Shown: piece by piece, positions 35,216-49,969 of the stretch | Layout of the letters: the number at the start of each line of letters is the position of its first letter | How positions within the stretch are numbered: position 1 is the first letter of the stretch | From: Cinclus cinclus | Lineage: Eukaryota; Chordata; Aves; Passeriformes; Cinclidae | Length of the DNA stretch: 64,000 nt | Direction of reading: 5' to 3' | NCBI RefSeq assembly: GCF_963662255.1 | Contig: NC_085049.1 | Location: 29,172,142-29,236,141 of the forward strand | Made by a program: the position numbers and the translations under genes | The notes under the pieces: generated by a model | What the model was told of the DNA's origin: nothing | Database searches by the model: none | What the model saw: only the letters and a program-made list of their open reading frames with translations

Positions 35216-38200
35216 ATAATCAATTTCTACACAAAAAATCTCTCAAGAGACTGTGCCTTCAGCACATCACAGGGCTGCACAGCAGCTGCCTGAGCAGCTT
35301 TGGAAGGCAACAGGCAGAAAATATCTGGGCCTATGTAATTCACCTCTCTCAAATGGCCAAAATAGGCTGCCTCCTTCTGCAGCTGGAAAATAGGAGAAAA
35401 TTTTCTTAGAGAAGCTAGGAAGACAGACAATGAAGGCTTCATTTTTCTCTGCTCAGCAGGATTAAAACTGAGGGGTGGCATACAGCATGACAGGCTTCCC
35501 CGTCTGGATACTTGAGAGAAGAGAGGATAAAAATTCACATTCTGAAAAAAAAAAAAAATCTGAAACGAGATCTGAAGGCAGGAACATCAACATTTTAGAT
35601 AAAATTTTCTCTCCACTTTGCAAGGAGCCATATAAATTTTCATTGTGATTTTTGCAGGATCTCTTCAGTAACCCTGCATACTGTTTGCAGCTGGGACTCA
35701 GATTAGTCCAGATGGATTCTGGCAAGAGCCCTTGTCTGGGTGTGTTTGGTAACCCCTGAAACATTGATAGAGAAGGCAATGAGATAGCTGAACTGAAGGG
35801 AGATCCAAATCCCTTTATTTGGATTTATCTCATTTACTGGATATATCTCACTTAACCCCTTAATGATCTAAAATTGCAAGGAAGTAAGATTGGAAGATTA
35901 AATGAAAATAGCACTGAAAACTGAAAACCCCAGGTGCCTTGAGGGGCCTTAATGGGATTAGTGTGTATCCAGTTGCTTCTGCAGAGCTCAGCCTCCACAG
36001 TGTGTGAGCACAGTTTGAGCAAGGGCAGATAACAGCAGGGGCTGACAGGGCAAAAAGAAAATGAAACCTGTGAGAAAGAATGAAAACAAATACATAACAG
36101 GGAGTGAGAACTTAAGGCTGCAAGGGGTATGGGGTGAGCAAATGCACAGCAATTTAGAGCTACATTTGCAAAACCATGAGGCAATAAAAAAAATACCAGT
36201 GTGATTTTGTGCTGTAAAAACAGGCAGGGGGGATATTTACCTGCTGTATTTATTTCTGGTTTGACTGAAACCAAAGTTTGGATTATTATGTTATGGGAAG
36301 ATATTGGCAAATGTTACAACCAGGAAAAGAACAAATATCATCAAAAGACTGGTTAAGAAGTGCAGTCTCACAGTGGGATGAATACAAGGAGAATGTATGT
36401 AAAACAAGTAATGATGGGAATAAACTACGTGGCCTCGTTCCCAGCAGATGCATTTATCTGAGATTGTAACCTTGTGCCTCTCATTATCTCTTGACAACGT
36501 AGACGAGTAACTGGGCACAAAATCTCCTTTCTACCCTTGTGAAATACTCTGCTTATGATACTGTGTTTGAGCTGGTGTCCTGTTGGGGAGACATGAGGAT
36601 GGTGTCTGTGTCTTGTATGAGCATGTGTGGCCATTCCTCAGGGTGGTGTGGAAAGCAGGCAGGCAGTGTTTTGCCAGTACTACAGAATCCAGTCTGCCTG
36701 TCCCAGCAGCTGCCAGGAGAGGAGATCCTTGACAGAGGCAGTGATGGAGAAGTACTTTTAGTGATGGCTTTACTGACTGGTCATGCAGATCTTATCCAAT
36801 CAAGTTTCAGTGCTGTGGAGAGATAGCACTCTGTGCAAGATGAGCTTGCAGAGGTGTGGGTTTGATGGGAATGGGAAGGAGCTGCTCCTGCACGAGTGGT
36901 GGGCGCTGTAGCTGGACCAGGGGAGGTGTCCCCAGCCAAGGGCTGCCCTCCCAGCCCCTCTGGTGCCATCAGGACCTGTGCAATCCCAGCTGAATTCCCT
37001 ATCTGGGAAGCTGCAATGAAACAAGGAGATGCTGTCTGCTCTAGGACTCTGTTGTCTGTGTGACTGGCAGTGCCTGGGACATAGCAAGTTTGGGATGGTG
37101 AGACCTGAAAGATCTTCAGCACAGCGTGGTGCTGGGTGAGCAGAGCCTCTGTGAGTGCCCCATCCTCACCACAGCCCAGGTGGAAAAATACCTCTTTCAC
37201 TTCCAGGTGTGTTTTGGGTTAAATGAGAGACTTTGAACACCATCTGGGTGCAGGGGAAACTGTGCAGCTTCACAGCGTCTGCAGCTGTGCATGGAAAGGT
37301 TCTCCTGCCCCTGGAGACCAGGATAATGAGTGCCAGGGGTCACCAGGAGATCCTGATAAGAGGGGGCACACAAAAGGAGGCACACAGAAGTCTGTTCACC
37401 ATGGGAATGCACTGATGCCTGTGTGCCTGACACCTCACTGAGTCTGTAGAGCAGGACAGAGTCACCCCTGGTGTGACAGGCGTATGGGGTACCCTGACTG
37501 GCATGGAGACAGGCGTTGCACCCCTTCAGGTGCTCTCAGGGACAGTGGAAAACGGGGGAGTGGCTGGCCTGCAGACATTAGCAGGGTGACTTGGAGCACA
37601 TATATCCTGCCAGAGCCCACATCACACCCGGGGGCTCTGTACATTTCTGCCTGCAGACCCATTCATCTGCAAGCCACATGCTCTCCCTGCAATTTATAGA
37701 AGAAGCCATATAGGTGTCATATTAATTAATGCCTACGGCTGGTTACTTTGCCTTTTTTTCCTTTTTAGTTTTTTTTTCCCCTCCCCACAGCTGTGCTCTA
37801 AATTCAGACTTGTTTAAATACTCCAAGATGAAATGAGCATTTTAAAAAAAAATTGTTTTTGCTAGCAGCATTTTAAACCCTCATCAGACATAGTGTTCTG
37901 AGCAGCAGGAAATTCAGGGCACAGAGGGAGACACCAAGGGAGAGCAGAATGCACAGGAAACAAAGAGCACTGGAGCATCTTTCCACCAGCTCTGAAGCCA
38001 TGGCAAGAAAAAGAATGAATTTTAAAAAAGGGGGGAAAGAAAAGGAAAAGTAAGTGAATGCAGATGCTCTGTTTGGGGAGAGCTGTGAGCAGAATGGAGT
38101 TTTCCTTTGTGCTGCCACAAAAGCACCCAGAGTGAAAGTCAACTTTATCTTTCTCTCTCAACTATCAAATGGTTAAACTTAATCTTCTACATTCCAAACC

Positions 38201-38750
38201 CACCTGTAGGAACTTGATTAAGAGAAAGGGAAATCCATTTTAAAAGAGATTAAAGCTTTTTGTGATAAACTGGCTGCACTGGAACAGCTTTCTTGGGGAG
38301 GAGGCTTTGCTTTGTGGGGAGCCCCAGGAATTTTGGTGCATCAGGTGACTGAATAAATGCAGTCATTCTGCCAATTTGTGCTGCAAAGACACTTGACTCA
38401 GTGCACATCTAGCAACATCATCTATGCTGCCAATCCTTTGTATTAAATGCATGATGCAATGACCCTGTTTGGGGAGCATGCTGCAGATCCCTCCTCCTCT
38501 CTGCTCGATGTGTTACTGAGGATTCAGGATTTTGCAAGGTTATCAGGACAGAGGTATTTGGGCCAAATTAAAGTTATTCCAGCCTGGCAGGGCTATAGAA
38601 AAGGAGGGTCCCTCCTCCATCTGTTCCACTCTCAGGGTCAGCAGGTGTGGAAGGCACAGAGATGAGTTACTTGCCTATATGATCTGATGTTACTGGTTCA
38701 CCTACTTGCTGAAATCCTGACAAGGATTTGTTAGATTATGGCTGTAGGGT

Positions 38751-38804
38751 GTTTTGGAAATACAGTAATTCTCTTTGGAATTGTTTTGGAAATACAGTAA
38801 TTCT
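38751..38804. repeat. 22-bp duplication, period 32
   Basis: A 22-bp unit (TTTTGGAAATACAGTAATTC core) occurs at 38751-38772 and again at 38783-38804, identical in both. Confidence 0.95.
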
Positions 38805-41800
38805 TGCAGGGGAACACAGCAGAGCCTCCAGTGCCAGGGACCTTCTTCTGTCTTGGCGAGTGATCGACAGGAACAAAGCAGCAAAGAAAGCCCACTGCTT
38901 CCCTGCCCTCCCTGATGCATTTGGATCAGACTGTCAGTTCACCAGGGAGCTTTTCTCTGTTCCCTGGCAATAGGGGTGGATCAGGGAGGCCGTGGAGCTG
39001 AGCTGCAGCACCCTGCAGGACTCTCTGGAGTGATGCAGGCATCGAACATCTGCCTGTCAGGAAAGATGGCATCAGCACAGCTGAGCTGTGGGCCACGGGC
39101 TCTCCATCTGTGGGCACGTACAGCACTCATGCCTCATCCTTGGGTAAGCTGCTACCACGGCATAAATAAAGGATAGTGTCTGGGCAGATTTTTTTTTTTT
39201 TCATTCTTCAGAGGTTGAAAATCTTTCAGTCTTTCCTGCTAATTTTGTTTTGTTGCTGATACTGACTGTTCAGGCAAGACTTGTTGTAGAAATGTGTATT
39301 ATAATTTCTGGAATAATCAGAACCCAATTAAAAAAAATTCTTAAAAGTCTTATTATTTTTTTCCCCTTCCTTCTGATTTCACAGAAGGCAGCAGCTTTGC
39401 CAAAATTCTAGGTCACAAATTATAACATTTCATGCTTTTCTCCTTTGAAAATGAGACTACTTTTTCCCCCCACAAAAATCAGAGGCGATCAGTTTCAGTG
39501 TGATTAAAGATAAAAGCTGGGCTTTGGATACATTTTACCACACATTGATGTAGGTGTAGATAAAAACAGTCCATTCTTTCATGAATATTAATGAAAACAT
39601 GTTTTGTGATTTTAGGCAACCATCAATTGTTATTAAAAATACCCTGACAGTTCTGAAGAAGAGAAAGAGGTGGGGGGAAGCTCTGCAGAAGGCTTTGCAC
39701 ATCCAATTAACACCGTTTTGTGTTTTGCTGTGAAATTACCCTGTACTGAGTGTGAAAGGTGCTTCCCTGACCTCCAGCTGCTCAGCGGGCTGGCAGGGAA
39801 TGGTGTTCACCCATCCAAGCATGGCACGGCTCCTTTTAAACTCTTAACCTCTGGTTGCAATTCAAGTCACTTCCTGTCACCCTGAATTGCCTCTGAGTTC
39901 ATAATTAGCTGAGTCACCTGCCAGCTTCCATAACACACAGTCAATTCTTCCTCCCTTCCACGTCTGACAGCATCTCGCTCAGCGAACGCCTTTCAAACAG
40001 ATTTCCCCTCCACCCCAGGGCCTGCTGTGCTGTGAGCCTGCCCTGAAAGGAAGAAGATACAAATCACATTGTGCCCAGAAGGATCATTAAATGCCTTCTT
40101 CGATTTCCTTCGAGGAGCAGAAACGAGCTGAGGAAGTGAACCAGCGCATTCATATCCAGCATTATTTTTTTTGTTGGTGTTTATGAACCCCCTTAGTGAG
40201 GGGTGATGGAGCTGGTCTCCCCCTGTAGTGGGTGAGGTCTCTCCAGAGGTTCCCAAGGATTTAGCCTGGCCTGGGCACATATGTTATGAGAGAAAATAAC
40301 CTCTCTCTTACTGCTGGAACACATAGCAGTGTGCAAAGTATATGTCTGAAAAAATCAGTTTCTAGCAGCCTGGCTCCTTCCACTTCCCCCCACTGTTGTC
40401 AGCATCTGGACAGCACATGGGACAGGCAGGAGAGAGACAGAGAGAGCTCAGCAAACCATTGGGTCAGGGACAGAGGAGTCTGCAGCACGCTGGAGATAAA
40501 ACCAAGAACTGTGTCCACCATCTGCAACAAAAAGTGGAATGTAGGATTGCAAAATAAATAATATTTTATATATAAAAAATTAAATATAGAATTTTAATAG
40601 AGTAAATATTTCTAAATTTTATGTTGTAAGAAAGGAAATTTCTATTCCAACTTGTGATGTCTGTCTCAAATCATCTTTCATTTCTCAAAGCTGCACTCCA
40701 GCTTCTGCCTTCTTGTCAGTGCAGCGTTGAGGCTGAAGTTTACATCTTTCTGAGCCAGAGGCTCCTGAAGTTTCAGACCAAACAGTTGTGCCCTGGGGGA
40801 TTCCTTCACAGGAAATCTGATGTGCATAAAGTAGGCAGAGCAGCGCTGAAATCTCATTAGTGATGGTTGCTTGCTGCAGCTCTGACCTTGGCTTAATTTG
40901 TTCAAGTGATGCTGGAGTTAATTGGCGTTCTCAGTTTGAAGTGATTCCATTTTACAAGGGCAGCTTAAGCCTGGATCTACTCTGCTGGCCAGGCCTATAA
41001 CTCCCCTAGACAGGAAAAGCACTGTTCTTGTGCTCAAATGTACGGTGTCACACTCTGACAACCACTGAGCTACTTCATGGCAGCCCCTGAGTGTCACCCT
41101 CCCACAAGGAGCCCAGGGCTGGAGGGAAACCACGACCAAACACAGCAGCTGGGTTTTCCAGCAGATACTGTCACATTGCCTTAAGGCTCTCCACACTCCA
41201 TCACCAGGCCCAGGGACAGCCACCCCTCCCAGGACACTCCACCTGCTCTCCTGCTCCAGCAAATGCTCAGCCTGCACATCCCCCTTGCCAGCTCTGGCTC
41301 ATTTGGGAGGTGGATTTCTGGCACTGGCTGTGGCTCTTTGTGGTTGTCAGGGAAGCACACAGGGGCAGAGACACAGCACTCCTCATCTTCCTCATCCTTC
41401 TCATCCCACGTGGAGATGTCCCTAGGATTCCACAAGTCCTTTCCTGGGCCTTTCCACCTTCAAACTGCACTATGTATTTGTCACAGTCCTCAGTTACTGG
41501 TCAGCTTTGTCCCATCCTTGAAATGCCATAATTTTCTATTTACCTTCCAGAGGTTTTTCCAGAGCTCTGCTGGTAATTTTTCCTAATATCTGTCTTCACA
41601 TCCACCACCAGCTGTTTTTTTCTCATCTGCCCAGGCAGAGACAGCAACTGGAAAGGTTATTCACTTCCCTACCCTTCCCTTCAAGGATGGTCTGCAGCAG
41701 CAAAGGGCAGGCTGGTGTTCTTTCTCATCTCACAGACCCCTGTTGAGCATAATCAGGAAAGAAAGGAACTCACTGCTTTCATAGTCCCCCCAGAATGCTG

Positions 41801-44800
41801 GGGGGAGTCCAGCAGACTTCGAAATTCCACAGCCTGCTGATCATACTCAGGCTAAAAGATTAAAAAAGAAATAACATATCTACTATGGAATAAGATGGAA
41901 GCAGAGAAGGTTGATGTGACTAGAGCTCCTTAGAATCGATTGCTTAGGAAGGCTGGGAAATCTGACAGGTTAAAATAGCCATGGAGCCCTTTTCCTGCTT
42001 TTTGGCAGGGAAGACACTGATCAGCAGGATTCTGTACACTGCTGAACATATTAACTAAGGAGAAAAATTGATATTAGCTCCAGAAAATAACCAGCTGTGC
42101 CTGTGGCAGCTCAGGGCCATGAAGGTGTAGAAACAAATGCAGAGAGTGCAGAGTGAGCTCAGTCTCTGGGCAGGGGTTTAGTGCAGATCAGGTGAACGGA
42201 TCCTGTGCTCAGTAGTCAGGAAGATGTTTTATCACCACAGTGGGCTGTTTCCAGCATTGCTGAACAGTGCTGTTCCCTGGCACATCAAGACTGGAGTGGC
42301 CAAGGGCAGACCTCAATAGCTCAACAGCCCACCCTACTCTGGCAAAGTTATGTTTGGGGAGAAAGAGCTAACATGGGAGGTTTTGCCTTTTTCTTTCCCA
42401 GTGAAAATGGACTTTTTGTAATTCTGGTCTTTTCTGAAATGACAGTAACAATTGCTCACCTCTGGACAGACCATCAAAACCCCTTTAAGACTCCCATTAA
42501 GCTACTGCAGTCATCAGGCAAGAGGAAAACATTTCTAAGGAAGAAGCACAACAACAGCTTTGACAGCAGCACATCACAAATCACATCAGATACTCTGAGC
42601 AGAGAGCAAGGGAAGAGCAGAGCTAATGGGACAGGAAGGATAATGGGAATCTTGCACCAACTGGCCTCCTTAGTGTCATCTTTGTCACACAGCTGGAGAG
42701 TGCAAGTTCATTATTATTTGGGAGCAACAGTAATTTATTTTTTGATCAATACAGGAGCTGCATATGAGAATACTCTCAGTGGTGCGGTCACTCCTGCTGG
42801 CTTTGTTCACTTGCCTGGCCTACAGCAGGCTCAGGGCATGCCAGGCTGCCACGTGCCAGCCACTGGGATGCTGCAGAGCAGGGGAGAGGGGAAGGGATTC
42901 CTGTTGGGTGATACAGTACCTGCAAAGGGAAAGGAATATAATATCAGAAATCCTGCATTTGTCATGACTAATTTTTGGTTGCTAGGCTCTGCTGTTTCCT
43001 CTGTCTGCTCCTTGTTTTTTCCATTTTTTTCTGCCTACACAACATGCTGATCTCTTACAAAGTGCTGGGAAACAGAGCAGTTTGGTTTGGACTGAAGGAT
43101 TTCTCAGCTGGTTGCAAACAAAAATGAAGCATTGGGAAGGGAGTGAAACTCCAGTGAGGTGTGACTGAGCATCAGTCTCTGCCACTTCCCTTCTTCTGTG
43201 ACCTCCATACATCCACTGTGGAACTGCTCTTCATGCCCATTTTAAGCAGGATAATATTTCCTTCTCTCTCCTTCAGAAGGGCAACATGTATAAAAAGCAC
43301 TTTTAGATGCTTCTATGTAGTTATTCATGTAAATGCACTTGCAGAGCAATGTTGAAGACTTAAAAAACTATATGCAAGAAACAGAAATCCTTTAAAATCA
43401 TGTAAGAGTTCTTGTCCAAAGATGTTTCAGGGGATTATGAAATCATCACTTCCAGAAAAGGAGCAGGAACACTTTAGGTTAAATACCTGAAGAGTGGTTG
43501 TGCCCCTCTCTTCTGTCTCTGAACCTGGCCATGTTCCCCTCCCCACCTTCTGTCTGTCCAGGCCTGCCCTCTCAGTACAGTGTAACTAAGCAGCTTGTTA
43601 TAGTGTGATGACAAGAGCCCCACTTCTGTCTTCCTGTCACCTCCTAAGCTGATATTTTATCTCTGAGATCTTCCCATTTCATAACCTGTTTTCTTCAAGA
43701 TGCGCACACCAGAGGCATGAGGGCTTGTTGTCTTCATCTCTGGGCATATGGCTGCTCACTGCACTGGATTCTGGTGAGCCTTTGTCTGATGGATTTAGCA
43801 GCCCCCTGCAGTGAGGGATTAGCTCAGTGTCCTGAAATTTAATGCTCTCTAAATTTCTGCTTTTAGCCAAGGAAGTGAAAGTTTTCCTGAACAAAATCAT
43901 GGTTTGTTTGTGCTGTTCTATCTCCCTGCTCCCTCTTCTGATTTCTACACCTTCACTTCTGCCCCTAAAGGTGAGCTGAAAATGTCCAGTTTTCACATCT
44001 CTTTAGAACTTCTCAGTAATTTCAAAGTCCTGACTGGACTTTCTTGAGTACACAGTCATTATTTCTTCACATCTCTCAGACAAAGGAGTTAACTGGAGAC
44101 TCCTCAACTTCACATTTCTACTCATTCCCTCTACCCTTCCCTCAATGAAGCTCCTGTTTTATGATCCCTGGAGGGCCTTTTCTCAAAGACAACAATGCTT
44201 TTATTTGTTACAGGATTCATCATCCTCACCTGTGGTCCTGCTGACACTGCTGAGACATTCCTAGGTTGTGGCACACTTTGGTGAGATGTGATGAACTTGT
44301 AATGAGCCAGTGGTGATGGCCTGTGCTTGCTCATGGGGCAGACAGGGGTTGCAACATCTCCCTGCAGCTGCTTTGGAGGAAATGGAGGTGGTGATTATAG
44401 GAATTGGGGCAGCGGTAAGGAGGAGGGCACAGATTGCTTGCAAGCACTAGGATTTGGCCTTCAGGGGTAAAAACAGGAGAAGGGAAAGAGGGTGAGACAG
44501 CAGAGACCGTGGTTGATGGTGCTTGCAAACACACCTCTCACAGAGATGGGAATTGCACCTCTGCTGCCAAACTTCCAGCATTAAGTAGGTGATTCCTGAA
44601 CTTTGTTATGATTCTGCAACTTGGCAGCTCCCCTAATTCAAGCTCTTGGCCACTGCATCCATGGCAGAAACCAGGAGAGGCAAGACTCCCCTGATAAGGA
44701 TCCAAGAGAGGAGCCTCAGGCACAAAGAAACCCTGCTCAGATGAATGTGAAATGCAGGCACTTACACTAAGTGGTAGGTCCAGAGCTACTGCTCCAGGCA

Positions 44801-45737
44801 GAAAGCAGGAGGCTGTTGGTGAGCCAGACTGCAAAGCAGCAGTAAAAATGAAGGAAAACAGAGCTTTTGTTTCCAGCCTGAGTAGCCCTGCTCTGGGAAG
44901 GCTGCCAAGAGCCTGCACGCTCCTTTCCTCTCTCCCTCGCAACCTTGTATTTAGAGGCAAGTGCTGAAGAAAAGCCCACAGGTGGATAGGGTCCTGAAAT
45001 GCCATAATAATAATTTCTCTCTCCCTTCTAGGATGTTTGAGAATCAGATTTCAGATTTCTTTGGTGAAGAGATCCAGGGCAGGTGGCTGTACCTGCAGAC
45101 AAAGGGTGTAACACAAAGAGACGTGTGGCAGCAGCACTTGGGCAAGAAAAATGATAGTATTTATGTAGGGTCTAAGCATGGGATTAACATCCCTCTATGC
45201 ACACAGTAGCAGCTGTAGGAATGCCATCATTTTCCAGAGTTCCCTCATGGCATGGAAGCAGGATACTCTTGCTGATGGTGAAATGTCATCCTTTCTGTTT
45301 ATTTTCTCTTGTTTAGTCACCACACACTGGAGAGTTTTCCTTCTGCCTTTACAGGGCTGACCTTGCTTTTTGTGGAGTTTGTGTCCAAATAGAGAAAAAA
45401 CATATCTTAATTAATATATGCTCCAAATAGCTTAAAAATATTGTGTGGGGCTTCTTTATTACCTGTTTGACTGAGGCTGCTGCTCTCAAAAAAGGTGCAG
45501 TGACTTCCTATTGTGTACACCAGATGTTCATTCTAAATCAATTTATTGGGGTTTTTTATGTTGTTGCTCACCAATTGAAAGAAGCATGGAGATTACTTGC
45601 AACTCAAATTCTTTCCATAACCGCTATAAAGAAAAGGCATTCCTATATTAAACACATTTTCTCCAAAATCTGTTTTTTAAAGTGACATAAAATCTCCTTT
45701 TTGTCTCCACTTTACCCTTTCCAGTACTTATTTCCTG

Positions 45738-45738
<1 letters not shown>

Positions 45739-45767
<29 letters not shown>
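45739..45767. repeat. Mononucleotide (T)29 run
   Basis: 29 consecutive T in the intergenic region. Confidence 0.95.
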
Positions 45768-45769
<2 letters not shown>

Positions 45770-46451
45770 CTTCCAGCTATACTTAAAGCAATGTGGTTCC
45801 TGCATTTCACATTCACTTCCATGCTGGGCAGATTTATATCTGAACGCTCTTTTCTGGTTCGAAGGTGCAGTCTCCATTAGATTAAAAATCCCCACAGATC
45901 TGAAGGGATACATTCACACCACTCTCTCCTGCACTCTGAGGAAAGGCAGGGGCTGACACTGGTCCCAGTGCAGGTTCAGCACAGGGTGCTGGTGATGGGG
46001 AAGGTGTTTGCCCAGGCTAACTTTATCCCAGACACTCTAATCCCCACTAAATTAGGTTTGTGCTAACCTCGCCAAGATCCCATCTTTCTGCTGGCTCTAC
46101 ACTGAGATTAGGCTCAGGATCAGCAGCTACCCTGTGGGAGGGTACCTGCAAACACTCCTGGATCCCCAGAGTCAGCCAAGGTAGGGGATACAACAAAGTC
46201 ACCTTTTGGTATTTGTGGCATTTTCCAAGTCCTAATGTCAGTCATGAGGGAGAGCCTTCAGATCCCAGTTTCCCCAGCACCTCAGATCAGTTCAATGCAG
46301 AGCTGCAGCTCCTCGCCTCTCTCTGCTCTCCCCACATCCCAGCCATGTACTGATACAGTGCCTGGGCTCTCCTCTGAGCCCCGTGACATCAAAACCAGCC
46401 TTGCCATTTGCATTAATTCTTCTACAAGACATTTCACCATGTAGCAATCTT

Positions 46452-46500
46452 AAAACAAAAACAAACCAAAAAACAAAAACAAGCAAAAAACAAGAAAAAT
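46452..46500. repeat. A-rich (CAAAAA)n-type simple repeat
   Basis: An irregular array of CAAAAA/ACAAAC units, low complexity. Confidence 0.8.
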
Positions 46501-48936
46501 GAAGGGAAAAGACAGAAAATACTGGCGTGGGAGCAGGGATGAGCAGCTAGGAGTGGGTGGCTGGGATGGGCTTCCTCTTCAGCAGCAGAGCCAGCTCACA
46601 GTATTTATAAAGCCACAACCTTTGTTTCCTCAGTGTCTTGCAGAACCCCATTTTCCCATTCCAGCATTCTTAACTCAGCTGTGCACAGATTTACATCTGA
46701 AGGCCAGAACAAGCTTGTTAGAGACATTCACAGGAGTCTGAAAAGGCAGAGACTTGTAAGAGTCTCTTAAAGGTTCTCAGAATTAGCAGTAAAGTTTATG
46801 TAAGCTGACCGAGGATTAAATTTTTAGTGCATTATTCATCTCCAGGAGTGGAATTTTGTCTTTCTGTAGGTTTGATTAACTCTTCTGGGTAAAGTTGCCT
46901 TGCCATAACTTTTTTTTTTTTCATTAGACCCTCCAATGCTTACTGAAAAATGTCTTTTAATTTTGCCTTTTCCTCAGCAAAGACTTCCAAGTTTGCTAAA
47001 ATATTGAACTATGATTTTAATGTCCTAAAGGGACACTGGTATCTCCAACACCCACTGATTTTATGACTGAAGTTCAAAGCTCAACATGTTCTAAATAGGC
47101 TGTCAGAGGAGGTGGAGCATCCTGCCTGTTCAGCTGCATCCTGCTCCTGGAAAATTTTCTTTTGCTGCACCATTTTAATTACCCCCATTGCAGCTACAAC
47201 AAGCAGGAACAACAGAGCGCTAATGAATAAAAATCAAATTAGGAGGTGGAATTTTCTGAGAGAAAATATTTGGATGCCTTCACTGAGTATCGTTGATTTC
47301 CATGATAGACACAGACAGAAATTATTCTTCAATGTCTCACTGACTTTTTACTCCTTGTCTTCTCACTCTAGTTTAATAGGTATGGAATTTTTTAAGGGAG
47401 TGGACAGTGTTTAAGCAGAACTACACTGAAAACTAATATCAACTCAAGGCTGAGAATGGATTAATGCATAAAGCACTGCTGCAGCTGCTTCTGGAATTCT
47501 TGCTAGTCTCAAATGTACAAGTTATTTAATTCTACTGGAAGAAAAAAACAAAAAGCACAACTCAAAATGAGCAGTATCACAAGAAGTACATAAACAATAA
47601 AAAAAAATTACACATACATACTGTGAAATCATCTAAAGTAGAGTTAATGTGATCCTTTTATACCTCCTGATTTTCTACTTGCTCTCTTTTCCATACTCAG
47701 ATAAAGAAAAAACAAAACATGCCCAAAGAAAGGCAATTCTAACTGCTGCAGTCTTTTCTTCTCAAAAGGCCTTGTTAGCCTAAGAGGTCATAGTTCTCAC
47801 AGTGACTTAAAAAAAAAAATAAAAAAGAGGAACCCAAATGTTCACAACCAGCAAATTCAGAGGTGATCTGCCAACCCCAAAACACCTTTTTCGGTATCAT
47901 GCACAGACCCGGCTGCATAGAGATACTCGCAGGTGATACAAAATTACTAAAAATCCACAATGCCAAAAGGTAGAGATGAAGTTTTCAGAATTCCATGAAA
48001 ATCCTTCAGGTTTCCAGCACACTGGAAGCCTCCAACTATATTTCTGGATACAGCCTTTTTCTGAGACAGGTACTTCGGTTCGCAGTAGAAAGGGACATGG
48101 CTCAGTTCTGTACTCTACTATGACTCCAAGCAGAGTCTCCAATTCTCAAATGCACCTGATAAAGCAGATCTGTCCTCTGAGATGGAAACCTAGACAAGAA
48201 GTTTGGTTTCATTTTTCAACAGATTTCTCTCACTACTTTTCTGCTGTCAGGGTTTCTTTCTGAGCTTTTTCTATCTTCTTACCACTGCTGTTCTTGGTAA
48301 GCAGGATAAACTTTAAAACAGCACCTCCATTCTTTAGCAACAACTTTTCTTCACAAAAGGCAATTTTATGCCTTCTGAATAATCCCAGAAATCCCTTACA
48401 CTGCAATACAGTGAGAAAAATAAAATTCTGCCAGCATTACTTGGTGTAGATGTAACCAGAAGAGAGGGCAGTGAAAAGAAACCCTGAATTAGCTCAATCC
48501 TTGTCTGCTTTATGATAAGCCTCAGCTTGTCAAGCATAATGCCAATACTACAGTTTTTGTAAGCACCAAGAGTTAACAGATGATGTAAAAAAAATGCCCT
48601 TAATTTCTGTGAAATGGTCTGACAAGTAATAAATAATGTTTTTAGAACTTCTACTTGTCTTTTGGTAAATAAAATATTTCCCCCATAACTAGAAAATCTA
48701 TTACCAAGATAGCTTGAGATGCTTAAGGATTATTTTTACCCAGCAATTAGAGAAGTTCTGCATGTCAAACGAGGTCTTAACTATGTGTGCCCATCATCTT
48801 TAAAATGCACTCTCAGATAATCCAACATGACAGACACCAATTATCCATGTAGTTAGTTTCAAACTCTTTTGTGTAGATTGCAATTTCTTCCACACCAGTT
48901 CATTCCAAAATAATACCAATTAACTCAGTAGAATCC

Positions 48937-48972
48937 CATAAATTATAAAGGCTACATAAATTATGAAGGCTA
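48937..48972. repeat. 18-bp tandem duplication
   Basis: Two adjacent copies of CATAAATTATAAAGGCTA differing by one base. Confidence 0.95.
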
Positions 48973-49969
48973 CAGTATTAGAATTTGTTGTCTTTAAAGT
49001 CTGCTTTTCCTGGTATCTGCTCAACACATTCATTTCACTGAATCTGCAAGAATCATAAAGTAACAAAATGCAACCAGAGCATGACTTGCTGCCTTCCAGT
49101 TACTTAGTGTAGGGAAACTCCAGCAGTTTCTTGGCATTATTGCTTACATGAATAAAGAAAGTAGCTCTTGACAAGTTTTTTTCCCTATGTATTTAGATCC
49201 TTTCCCAAGAAATGGGAGCAAATTCCCCCTACCCTTGCATGAGGCAGGAGCAACTGCTTGACTCATTACAATTCTACTAATTGAAACCTGCAGCCAAATT
49301 GACACTGAAGAACTTTCACAGATGAGGCTACTAAGTTGTGCCTACCTCAATACTCACAGTAAAGAAGACTAAGTAATCATTCATGGATTACAGTTTGGGT
49401 TCTCTGCACCCACAGAAGAAATGCCTCCTCAGCAACAACTGTGTATTCCTAAACTGTAGCAAACTGGCACTTCAGCACCAGATACTAACAAAAATATACA
49501 TAAAATTATTTCAATAATTTCTTCTAGTTGATTTAAAATCTGATGTGTCTTCTGCCAAGTGTAAAAGCATTTTAGAGTCATACAAACGAAATATATGGCC
49601 CATCATGCAATAAAATGAAATCAACACATAGTAGGAATTATCCATTTTTATTTTTTTTTAGAAATGGATCAATGAAATCACGCTTTAAAAAAAAAATTAC
49701 ACCAGGTAGCATTCCCCTTAACAAATTTTCACATTGCTTATAATTATGCAGATTGTACCTGGAATAATAGAAACATGAATCCAGTGTCACCCCAGAGCTC
49801 TGTGTCAACACAAGTACATTCACAACCCCACCCCCCCACCCCAATTCCTCGAACTCCTGCAGAATCCCATTTCTACATCTAGCTAAAAATATTCTTGTCA
49901 AAATAGAAAAAGATTTTCCTACAAAAAATTTTGGGGGAAGTCATGACACCACTTCTAAACTGCTTGGCG

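Noticed and set aside
42205..43050. 281-codon plus-strand open frame in the intergenic region
   Set aside because: It opens at GTG, the first in-frame ATG is about 57 codons in, the composition resembles translated non-coding DNA, and no domain or homology was recognised.
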